This document shows positions 54,072 through 64,000 of a stretch of 64,000 bases of DNA, piece by piece. The notes beneath the pieces were generated by a model that was not told the origin of the DNA, searched no databases, and worked only from the letters and a program-made list of their open reading frames with translations. The DNA is from Salminus brasiliensis (lineage: Eukaryota; Chordata; Actinopteri; Characiformes; Bryconidae): positions 36,644,261 to 36,708,260 of the forward strand of contig NC_132878.1 in the NCBI RefSeq assembly GCF_030463535.1, given 5' to 3'. Position 1 is the stretch's first letter. Every line of letters begins with the position of its first letter. The position numbers and the translations under genes were made by a program.

Positions 54072-57021
54072 CTGAAAAACAGACAGGGATGAGGAACAAA
54101 GTGTAAAATATATATACACAGACACTTCACGTGTCCAAAACTTTATGGACATCCCTGTCAATAGAATGGGACCCTCCTCAGCCTGAGGCTACTACGACCA
54201 AAGCTAAGCGTTTGCTGGAAACCTCTCAGCATTGGGCTGTGTGCAGCAGTGGAAAGATATCTGTGCTGGACTGCTGGAGTTTTATTCTATTTTAAAGTAT
54301 CATTTGGCATCCAGAAAGTCTTGTGGCAGAATGCAATCGAATCTTCACAGCAGGTAAAATCTAGTGAAAAGCCTACCTCGAAGAATTAAGACTGCTTCAG
54401 TAGAGAGGTGCATGCTGCCTTTTGACACTCTTAATATTTAAAGAATTATTAGACAAGTTTGTTGAAGCAGTTGCAATGAAAAGCATTTGAATTATTTAAC
54501 TAACTACAATATTTCTGCTTCTGATCAAAGGGGGCATTACAATGATATAATTGGGAAATAAAGTAGCATGCTCTCTTATCCAAGGCATCAATATTTACAC
54601 ACAGGATGCTGCGTATGCTTTGATAGATGTTTCAGGGTCATGCCCTGACCGCCCTAAAATAGTCTACAAAACAAACATAGACACATGACCTCATTGATAA
54701 TTTTTTCAGTTTATGTAATAAGTTTATTTATCTAGATATAATTTTGGGGGGTTGTACATTTTAAATGTTTACATTCAGAATCATATTTTGGGCTAGTTTC
54801 TGCTTCTTTTGGTCAGGTTTGGAGAAATATTTTGGCAGAAAAACAGGTAAACCTGTTAAAAAAAGTTTAGTCAAATGTACTCATTACTCACATTTTTTAG
54901 TTGTTTATCTCAGTTTGGTCAACAGTTTATATTGAGTTAAGTAAATTTTATGAACTGCAGCTGAGATTTCTTAAATACTGAGGAATACAATTTTTGTGTT
55001 CCTCTCCTCAGGGCTCCATTGTCAAAAGCCTCCCAGCCTCGTGACATTATGAGATTGGGAAGCTCGAACCTACAGACCTACAGAGTGGTAACAAAACTGT
55101 ATAACCTTTATAATCTAATGACTTTTTCTTTATTAAATGCAATATAACATCAAATGGAATCTTTTTTTTATGCTTTTGTGTACACCCACGCAACTGGTAT
55201 TAATCAGTAATCAATGTCAAATCTTATGCCATTAAAGTGGATCAGCTGTCCTGTTTTCCCAGTTACTGCATGTTTTCACCTTTCCTCCTGCTTCCAGGGT
55301 AAGAAAGGGAGCAGCAGGAAAGTAGGGGGAGGACATGAGCAGTAGCAAAAAGGTTTTGAGCACAGTCACAGGAGAAAGACAAGTCAAAGACATGTCTCAA
55401 GAATGACAAGAAGGTTTTGCACCAGACAAGAGAATATCACAGTTCAAATCCGGCTTGCATTTAGACCCTCAGCGTAAAGAAGTACTGTAAATGGATTATT
55501 CAAGTGAGGTGTAACAATGTATTTATTGTGTATTTTAACTGTAATATCACAATTTGGTACTGAGTCTGGTCATAAAGCAATTATTGCTATTAACAACTGT
55601 TCGGTTAATATCTAAGTATACAAATTAGGGACAAGGTAACACACTTCTTTATGTCTAAATGGGTCTTAAGTCTGAGGCTTTAGCTTTTTTTGTTTTAAAA
55701 TCAGCTTAAACTAATGCTAATTTTGGGGGAGGACACAATGGAGCATATGTATTTAGCTTCAGTATATGAGTGAAAATATGAAGAACAAGCATGGGCCAAA
55801 GCAAAAATCCCTGCAAATGTTTAGTTGTTGAATCCATGCTCAAACGGCGCTCATGTATGTGATTTCAGCGTTGATTCAACGTCGGTTCCTCACTGAGAAT
55901 GAGACATTTGAAAGTGCTTTGGCAGCTGCTGCAGATAGCATTCTAATAGAGTCTACAATTGAGTGAAACACAAAACAGAGACATGGTGGTAAATATAGAC
56001 CGCAGAGAAGCAGAAGGAAGGAAGGAGATTGGAAGGAGAGAGAAAATCAGCCAACTCATTACTGTGGTTCAGGGTGGGTCACAGAGTGCAGGCACTTGTC
56101 TTCAGTTCTGCTTTCCTTTCTCTTTCTCTCTCTCTCTCGCTCCTTCTTCTCTTTCCTATCCTCTCTCTCCCCTACGCTCTCCCCCCTCTTTCTCTGAGTC
56201 ATACTCACCGTGCCCTGTAAACATTACACACAGAGTAGTATAACAGATACCTGGGCCTCTCCAGAAGAAAACCCTCATTATAGAACTTCACCTTTATACC
56301 ACACTGACACACACACACTTCTAAAGACCTCTCCTGAAAAAAACTCAGACGGACAGAGAGGGAGACGCAATTGGGAATGGATGTGCCAAGCTGATAATCT
56401 AGTGGGAACAGATTAAGTTCCACCACCACCACCAATGCTAATTTTCCCTAATTGCCCCAAATTAAAAGCTCCATTAATTAAAGCGTGATACGTCCCCGAT
56501 GGTAGATACAAAGACAAGTAGAACAGCTAAATCTCTTTGGCTCAAAGAATTTTCTGGAGGGCTGTAAAGTAGCTCGAGTCCAGAAAGAGAGAAAGACAGA
56601 GATAGAAAGAGAGAGTTAGAGAGAGCGCACTTTATCTTCCATTTGACGCCTCTGAATGTAATTAACCCCAAATGCCATGTAACATGCTGCAGGCACGTAC
56701 ACACACACACCAACACACACAGCTGAGATTACACACAACAGTCACAAACCCACAGGATCTAAAAGTGTCTATTTGAGTGCATATCTATGTGTGTGTGTCT
56801 TTAAACCCAGATGAAAACGCACAAAAATGCAGCCAGTGAGAGCAATCTAAGATTTTGTGTTTTTGCATGTGTGTGTGTGTGTGTGTATGCGTGTATAGTT
56901 TCATGTTAAAGCCCATCCTCCTCTCCACCCACACTGAGTGGTTGCTGCTGTTCTCTGCCAGTGTGCATCTACGCTTTCATAAATCTGCCAACATCCCATT
57001 CCTCCAGCTGGGACCCACATA

Positions 57022-57054
<33 letters not shown>

Positions 57055-57134
57055 AAAAGGAATATTCACACACACTTCCATGCACAAACAACCGCCTGCA
57101 TACACTCACACATAGAGTCTGTCACCACAGAGAC

Positions 57135-57186
<52 letters not shown>

Positions 57187-60100
57187 GAGTGCAAGATTTA
57201 AAGAGAGGCAGAGGCAGAGTAGGAGGTTCATTAGAAGACAGCAGTAACCGAGAGAGAGAGAGACAGAAAGAGAGAGAGACAAAGAGCGAGTGAAAGAAGA
57301 GGGAGAGATGGGGCAAATGAAGGCAGGGTGAAAGGAGAGCACTGACTGCTTACCACTGATACAAAAAAATGAATTTAAAGGTCACACTGCGCAAAAATCT
57401 ACACTTGCACAACTGTGCTCAGATATTTTTAGAATTTGAACCGAGCTAGATCTACATTCGAATGATTTGGCTGTGGGCCACACATCTCCGCACTGCATGC
57501 TGATCTGAACTGCTGAATTAACTCGCTGTCAGAGAACACATGTGCACTTATGGAAGGGAAGACAGCTTAAACTAACGTCTTTAGTATGTCCTGTTGTATG
57601 TCATTATTAGATTTGTGACCTTATAACTTCTCTCTTAATGAGCATGACCACTTAACTGTGTGGAATCTGTGTAAATATCAATACACATACGAAGCTAGCT
57701 GGCCATAAAACAGGATGGAAAGGCTTAAAAACACCCACTGGTAATTCACACACAGTAACACCAATTGGAGAGTTCCCTTGAGCTGCCTAGGTAGCTACTG
57801 CTGCGATTATAAGTGTAGTTACAATGTTGCATTTTAATTGTGGTCTGCCTACCACAGACACTGATCTTATATTACACTAACCAAAATATGTAAAGAAGTC
57901 ACGAATATCAAGAGTCAACACCAACTGTGCAGATTATTTGGTTTAAAGTAGTGCTGGGCAATATAAACTGTAAATATCATCCATTTTAACTATTTTATTG
58001 AAGATGACCATATTCATACCTGCTTCATGGGTTACCAAATGTGTGTCATTTAATAAGAAATAAGAATGTGCATGGGCTGTTTGTGTGGAAATGGTTTGGT
58101 TTCCAGAGAGATGCCAAAACAGAGCACAGGGTTACAGCAAATTATGGCATAAATACATGACTGTGTTTATTAGGCAGAACGGTCAAACCGGAATTAAACA
58201 AGCGATTTTTGCTTAGTTAAAGGCAAACCATTCAAATGGCTGAAGAACCAACTGTCCATGAACAGTGGTGTATAGCCACGTATCACGAATCACATCTGTT
58301 TAGAGGATAAAGTCTTATATCTGAGAGCACAACAGCTCTTTCTCATTTCTAGTTTCTAGTCTAATTTAAAGGTCTTCGATCCATGTGCATAATGTTTACA
58401 TGCAGACTGACCATGTGCCTGTCAATTCCTTTCCAGCTCCCTCCCTGACCTGAAAGTGATGGTGAGACTCACATGCTTCTAGTCTGAGCTCATCAGTGCC
58501 TGTATACAGAGCTTTTTGGGTGGGATCTAAGCTGACTTTTGGTAAAGCTTTGATATGCATTCTAACATTGGTTTAAGATATAAGGTATAAGATGTAATAT
58601 TCTTATGGATAGTTAAGCTTTCATTGCACAGTGAACACTGGCTCGCAGAGGACTCCAAAAAGCAAATAAAAGCAGCCTGCCTTTTCACCAGCGTTACAGA
58701 ATCATGCTGTACACTGGCCTAACTGAGCTTGTGGGCTTGTTTTTCTGGTACCTTGCAATGCTCTAAGGCAATTTGCAACAAAGAGGCTGCATATCACCCT
58801 GGCTTTGCGTGATGAGTGTAACACAGCCTTGCTTTTTGCAAACCTGGTGCACCAATGTAATATATATGTAATATAACTGATGTGTGAATTTGTAGAATTG
58901 TATTTGGGCTTGGACGTGCCTCAGCCTCGTTTTGAAACCAAAACTTTCCATTCCAAACGCAATGCATGCTCTTGAAGAGATCATCAAATGTGTGAATTTT
59001 TTCAAAGCAAGTGAGAGTGTGTGTGCTTCCCTTTAGACACATGAAGCCAGCCAACAACATCTTTTCGAATACCCTCTAAAACAGCATCACTGAAGCTATT
59101 TGACAATTCTGTAACATTAGCTAAGAGACGACCAGACTGGCTAGAATCACACTGATAGACGAGGGGAAGGGGCCATCCCACCCAACATCCCTGAGAAGAT
59201 AAGTTTAGTCATGCTCCTTTGGCCAAGGATTGATCTTGCGATCTCCTGATTACTGGGTTCAGTGTGATGCCTTGCTTGACCACTTAAGAATCACTTTTGT
59301 GCTAAGATGCTTTTGGGAGATCCAAACCAAAGCCTGTTTACAACTGGCATTAACATGCATTTTGGGTGATTGATCCCATTCAGATTTCAGGTGTAAACAC
59401 CCCCAACACGCATTGTGGATCTTGGCTTCTCTTTCCATCTTGCCTTGGCGTATGCATGCTTGCATATTTACTGGGAGGTGAGAGCAGTATTACAGAGTTT
59501 GTTTCTTTGTTACGGGAGCACGAGAACCCTCTACTTTTCCAAACATTGTATGTAACCATAAACTGTTAACAGTCCCCCAGAGGGGAAAGTCAATTGTTTG
59601 TGGGAGAGTAAAACTGGATCTCATCTGGTAACACTGGGAATGCATTTTAATGACTAATGTAAACAGAATCCAGTCAAATTAGATCCAGATACTTTCCAGA
59701 TACAAAACAAGTTAATGTTAGGTGTAAACAGGCCCAATGTCTATTACAAGCAGTTATAGGCTCCAAATGTCCATGTACAGCTGCTGCACCACCACTGTTT
59801 GCATGACACTTGCCAAATATTGCAAATCCTATATAATGGCTTTTGAAATGTAGCATTATTACAGTGGTGCCATTTAATGACACTCCAATTTGATAACATG
59901 TTTTTTAGGAATGCACATGATATCAGAATTATATCAGTATTGGATGGTATTTGCTTTAATATGGAAAAGTACTGGCGTCAGACAGATTTTTAAACCAGCA
60001 TTTGATTATTTTATTAACTTTAGAAGAGCAGAATATTTACATAACACTGTGCTAAAATGTCTGCATTTGATTAAATTTGCAGATGGCAGGGTCAACTCTT

Positions 60101-60574
60101 CAGAAATAAATGTTACTATATCTATAATGCTGATCCAGGTAGATACAGAATTTTAAAATGTATATATATTTATGCATTAGCATCAGCAGATACTATGTAC
60201 ATGAAAAAATGTTCATTCTTAAACATTCATTAAAGAACAATCTGCAAAAGGTTTTTCATCAATGCAAAGATCCTCACAAGCAAAGAACCACCTAAGCGTT
60301 TAAATGGCTATCATGGCTCTGTACAGAACCCTCTGCCTTTATATAGGAACCATTCAAGAACCATTTAAGAGTGTAAGGGGGTTAAACCGAACATACCTTC
60401 TGTAGTGACCTCTCGGGAGCGGACTAAGTCGCTCTTGTTGCCTACGAGGATGATGGGCGTTTGGGGCTGGTTTTCCCTGAGGAGGAGGCGGAGCTGAGCC
60501 GTGCGATGGAAGCTGCGTCTGTCAGTCACTGAAAACACCAACACGCATACTTCGCACATCAGCGTGGACAGATC
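53776..60574 (-). CDS. rem2: REM2, RGK-family small GTPase (3' two exons, partial)
   Basis: RGK proteins are Ras-like GTPases that bind voltage-gated calcium-channel beta subunits and reduce channel activity. Two exons are visible, 60574-60397 and 54071-53776, joined in phase 1. The first gives the middle of the G domain with VLVFSVTDRRSF and the guanine-specificity motif NKSDL (G4). The second gives a SASL G5 motif, an RRESLT site of the 14-3-3 type, a basic KRFLASLVPR segment and the C-terminal RSCHDLxxL signature with no CAAX box. VFSVTDRRSF, LVPR and KFFRQKSRSCHDL match REM2 better than REM1, GEM or RRAD. The P-loop and switch exons lie beyond the right edge. It is a partial gene and paralogue choice is fairly secure. 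Confidence 0.92.
54125..54380 (+). repeat. Interspersed repeat with GTGTCCAAAACTTTATGGACATCC end
   Basis: GTCCAAAACTTTATGGACAT at the left and GAATGCAATCGAATCTTCAC with AGGTAAAATCTAGTGAAAAG at the right. Same family as 14,410 and 46,807. Confidence 0.5.
57024..57183. repeat. (CA)n and (GA)n microsatellites
   Basis: About 15 CA units at 57024-57053 and about 22 GA units at 57139-57183, inside the rem2 intron. Confidence 0.95.
60215..60370. repeat. 'Gaacc / ggttc' repeat copy near rem2 exon
   Basis: GCAAAGAACCACCTAAGCG, TGTACAGAACCCTCTGCC and AGGAACCATTCAAGAACCAT resemble 25,905-26,035. It ends about 30 bases before the exon boundary at 60397. Confidence 0.35.
60397..60574 (-). CDS. rem2: rem2 exon, G4-motif exon
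   Basis: A 178-bp exon (acceptor TGTGACAG, donor GTATGT) encoding DLSTLMCEVCVLVFSVTDRR, then LLLRENQPQTPIILVGNKSD and LVRSREVTTE. It ends in phase 1. Confidence 0.93.
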
Positions 60575-61213
60575 CTGTCACAGAGCGACAGCATGAAAGA
60601 GAGAGAGAGAGAGCGAGAGAGAGAGAGAAAGGGAGAGTGTGAGCAATGTGTTATTGTCAGTGTAAATACATGATTCATCTGAAACATACGCAGGAACCAT
60701 GCTGATTAGATAAACGGCTGCTGGTGTTTCAACACATGTGAGGGCAAAAACAATACCAGCAGATGATCTACTAAGTCTCTTATGAGCAAGAATAATGGAA
60801 TTTTGTATAAATGCTTATGTTAACATGTAGTTCCTGGTGTACCCCTTTGACGTGACACAAAAGAGCACAAATAGAGAGTATCTGATAGGTTTTGTGCCTT
60901 TTGTAATTTTAGAAGACCTGAATATGAAGGCCATGCAAAAGTCCTTATTTGAGCTCTCCATGGTGCTGAACTCCAGTGTTGTCACAGTTACTTTATGATT
61001 AGTGAATAAGTTGAATCAGGTGCTTTACAAAAAGAGAAATACACACAAAAAATGTGGTGCTGCATCACTGGAGTCTGAAACACCTGTGCTAAAAAATATG
61101 TTTGTTTACCATCAAACTATCCATTTTGGGAGACATGACTGGTATGCTTAACCTAATGAGAGGCTGCTCTTTTGAAAGGTCTGAAAAACTCCCCAAATGT
61201 TCTCAGACATTGT

Positions 61214-61970
61214 TGTCATGACTAGGGTTGCCATATTCAAAATTCACCATGTGAATTAACGAGTAATTATGGGAATCTATGGAAATATTCTAAGCTAACG
61301 GTGAGAAGCTTACATATAGATGGTAAAAATATACTGAAGCATAATGTTGGCTAAAATAATTAGATATGATACCGAAACAGTTGAATAGCAAAGCTGCTCC
61401 TCAGTCCCGAGTACATGGCACATAACACACTGCAAGGCTATTGGGACCACACCCTCTGCATGCACTGTTCATTGCTCCATCACATGTACAGCATATGTAC
61501 AGATAATTTCTAGAAACCTGAATAAATAGTATTAATTAATAGTATAAAAGTATTAATTCTTGGTTACAGAAACCCATTGAGACAAACAATATAGGTAGCT
61601 AGCCTGCTAATGTTCATAAACTAGTCTCAAATATTTTAGACAAGATTATGCTTCAGTATATTTTTTTATCATCTATATGTAAGTTTCTCCACTTTAGCTT
61701 AGAATATTCCCATTTATTCTCATGAATTCCCATTAATTACCCGTTTATTCCCTTGGTACATTTATTGTATTGTTATGCCTTCGTGTCTGCATGGTGCATT
61801 GATGATAGTGTATGATACAGTTCCTTTAAATTATCCAATTTTTCTTATTATTTCCAATAAATTCCCCAAATTTCCCCAAATTTCCATGGAAAGTTTACAT
61901 TTTTGGAATATTTCCAAAGTTACCGGTAATTTACTGGACATTTCACCCCTTCGTAACCCTAGTCATGACA
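61214..61970. mobile_element. Fold-back MITE, 16-bp perfect terminal inverted repeats
   Basis: It starts TGTCATGACTAGGGTT and ends AACCCTAGTCATGACA, exact reverse complements. The inner arms also pair: AATATTCTAAGCTAA, CTTACATATAGATG and ATACTGAAGCATAAT at 61,285-61,345 recur inverted at 61,640-61,705. The CTAGGGTT end suggests a hAT-type origin. No target duplication was seen. Confidence 0.85.
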
Positions 61971-63067
61971 GTCAAATATCATGTCCAAACTGTGAATCTG
62001 ACCTAGATTAGAACTGTTAGAACTTTTTTTTTAATTTAAATGATTAGAACTGTTGAAGTACATCAGCATTTTTGGGAGAAAATTGACCAAGCCAGTGTGC
62101 GCAGAGATTTAACTGGATATACTAAGAGTGCTGCCTGTGGTCTAAACTGTGATACAGTTTTAGTTAATGATTTAAAACTTAGTTATGCTTTAGGTATGAT
62201 TCTGATTTTCTATATACAGAGCAAGCTAGAACTGCAGTCCAATGTGCAAAAAGGATCCTGTTTGATTTCTTTTTGAAACATCTTCATTATTACCACCACA
62301 GCTCAGAAAACAAGAAAGTACTTGTAATGTACTCACTCCTCAAGTAAATTAGTTGTTGGAGATGTGGAGTTGAATACATATCGAGTTTATATCAATGTGT
62401 GAAAAGAGTGTCAGTGAGTGGGTGTATATGTGCCATGTCTTTAGGTCTCCTTGTGTTGGCAGCAGAGATATCACGATGGCAGAATTCTGGTACTTGATAC
62501 AGTTTGAAAATTTGTGCAGATAATGCAAGGTACAAAAGATGTAAAACATACTACCATTATCCGGTTTAGCTAAACTCCAGGGACGTTTTAGTTGCATCAG
62601 GGAATATGAAAATACACCCATCTTTTGATGAATGCTGTCTAGTTTCTCAGCTGGAATTGATAACATGAATTACTTTGATTTACCAACATTGTAAGCCTTT
62701 GTAAGCATTATAGCTCTATTTTTGCTAGACTCAGAAAAGGCACTGCATGCTGATGCACACACACAACTGGCTATTTCATATAGTGTTTAGTTCTGGTTTT
62801 ATTATTTTAACCAACAAAAAATTATTACTAGTGATTAAATATGGCTCTTATTAACAGTGGACAGAAATCCCATTATAATATAATATATAAGCCATTGTAA
62901 ACCTACTAATATATTGATAACCTACTAAAATAACAAATACAAATAACTTTCAAAAACATGCTAATTCAGCCTGCCAATTAATTAGCAGTTTTGGTGCTTT
63001 AGTGACGTTGCCTCTATCATCTCTGTATTTTTACATCTGAGTTCTGCTTCTCTAGATATATGTTTTT

Positions 63068-63096
63068 AGATTAGTGTTATTTGATAACACTAATCT
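63068..63096. repeat. Perfect 13-bp-arm hairpin
   Basis: AGATTAGTGTTAT and ATAACACTAATCT flank the 3-base loop TTG. Confidence 0.95.
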
Positions 63097-63175
63097 GCCA
63101 ATACCAGATACCATAGGACCTTCACGGATCTTGTAGAGTGAGCTGTTATGTGGGTGGTCATAATGTTTTTGCAGA
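63097..63175 (+). mobile_element. Tc1/mariner-like transposon end fragment
   Basis: AATACCAGATACCATAGGAC, TTCACGGATCTTGTAGAGTG and GGGTGGTCATAATGTTTT match the 3' end of the family at 50,175-50,280. Confidence 0.5.
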
Positions 63176-64000
63176 AAACTAGTACTTTCTTTTTTGCAAG
63201 TTTCGATCTCTTATAGCACCTTGCACTTTCTGTATTACATCTTTCTCATAGTGTTAATATGTTTTTCTTTTTAGCCTTTTTTTTTTTGGAAATGCTCTCT
63301 CCTGCCTGCAGAGAAAAGCCATTAGAGGCCTACCAAGTCAGAAAGCCTCCCTGAGAACTGCTTTACTTTCTCCTTCATTAGTGTAGCAACTCCCTGCGGA
63401 GCACAGCCAAATCACTAGCCACTTTCAACATATCCACAGCTATTACCCTGCCCTAATAGGCACAAAACACAAAAGCACGCTGGACACAAAGCAGTTGAGT
63501 CCTCTCCTGCAATTAATTTCACCTACCTCAAAATGCTGCAAAGGTCAGACGAAATCTGAGACTACTGACAAATTGTAGAAAATTAGGAAAAATTAAGAAT
63601 GTAAAAGAACGTATACCAACATAATTTTATAATATGTTTTTATAAGCGTATAATGTTAAAGAACTGATATGAAATCACCCAGATTGCAAGTAAATTTCAT
63701 AAGTATGCATTGCTAGCTGTTATTTTTACTAAAATGTTCAATTAGTCCAATTAGGCTTATGTTATTATAATAGATCATGGGATCTGCTTGAAATTACAAG
63801 AGACTGCGGAAGTGGACAATCACTGCGATAATTTGTAAAGAAGGTACTTCAATGAATGCATCATCAATTTTTATGGTGAAGATAGATTGGTCTTAAGCCC
63901 TACCCCATGTTTAAAAGACATTGCTTATTCAAGCCTGTCTTACTGACTAATGATTGAATTGCTTTGGTGTATTCTAAACCAGATGTCAAAGTGATATATG

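Larger units (their letters stand above)
54072..60396 (-). other. rem2: rem2 intron, 6.3 kb
   Basis: It contains an interspersed repeat at 54,125-54,380, CT/TC-rich sequence near 56,120-56,190, (CA)n at 57,024-57,053 and (GA)n at 57,139-57,183 with further GA-rich sequence to 57,310. The rest, including 57,350-60,200, shows no exon. Confidence 0.7.
60575..64000 (-). other. rem2: Probable rem2 upstream intron
   Basis: GA-rich run at 60,595-60,630, fold-back MITE at 61,214-61,970, a small hairpin at 63,068-63,096 and a transposon end at 63,097-63,175. No further rem2 exon (P-loop or switch region) was recognised up to the edge. Confidence 0.5.

Noticed and set aside
53794-54106. Overlapping ORFs on both strands at the rem2 last exon.
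   Set aside because: Only one minus-strand frame gives the RGK motifs. The others are shadows of a GC-rich exon.
57952-58060. AGTGCTGGGCAATATAAACTG as the end of a MITE.
   Set aside because: Only one end is recognisable and no matching inverted terminus was found nearby.

Overview
The window looks like nuclear DNA from a ray-finned fish. Coding exons are short and bounded by GT/AG splice sites, introns are long, (CA)n and (GA)n microsatellites are common, and old transposon fragments are everywhere (L2-like LINEs, tRNA-derived SINEs, hAT and Tc1/mariner DNA elements). Several repeat families resemble ones I associate with otophysan fishes (characins, catfishes, electric fishes), but I cannot fix the species. 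There are no bacterial-style operons, ribosome binding sites or CRISPR arrays.

Region 1 (1-16,400, minus strand) holds the 5' half of SENP6, the SUMO-chain-specific protease. I could join 13 coding exons, about 650 codons. Twelve of them form an unbroken run of consistent splice phases from 11,882 down to 23. The start exon (16,133-16,163) lies in a CpG-rich promoter region, and at least one small exon between it and the next is unresolved. The catalytic ULP domain lies beyond the left edge. The protein carries a four-cysteine zinc-ribbon-like motif and a Thr/Ala-rich insert that I do not recall in human SENP6.

Region 2 (16,400-32,000) has two divergent (head-to-head) copies of a Golgi carbohydrate sulfotransferase of the CHST11/12/13 group, each with a single-exon coding region. 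The copy at 30,462-31,679 (+) is intact. The copy at 22,155-23,216 (-) is a pseudogene: a precise in-frame deletion removes the PAPS-binding loop, and it also has a stop codon and frameshifts. A 280-bp-arm imperfect palindrome sits directly against its 3' end.

Region 3 (32,000-53,000) shows no host gene that I recognise. It contains a long L2-like LINE (about 3.1 kb, only two obvious lesions in the main ORF), degenerate LINE and Tc1 copies, LTR-like fragments, and a very uniform 52-bp minisatellite of 20 full units (47,939-48,978).

Region 4 (53,025-64,000, minus strand) holds the last two coding exons and the 3'UTR of an RGK-family small GTPase, best matched to REM2. Its earlier exons lie beyond the right edge. 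A fold-back MITE (61,214-61,970) lies upstream of the first visible exon, probably in an intron.

I found no convincing undescribed gene system. The observations most worth checking are the zinc-ribbon and Thr-rich insert in SENP6, the sulfotransferase pseudogene next to the palindrome, and the minisatellite that appears to split a Tc1-like transposon. Homology statements rest on remembered family sequences, with no database search.
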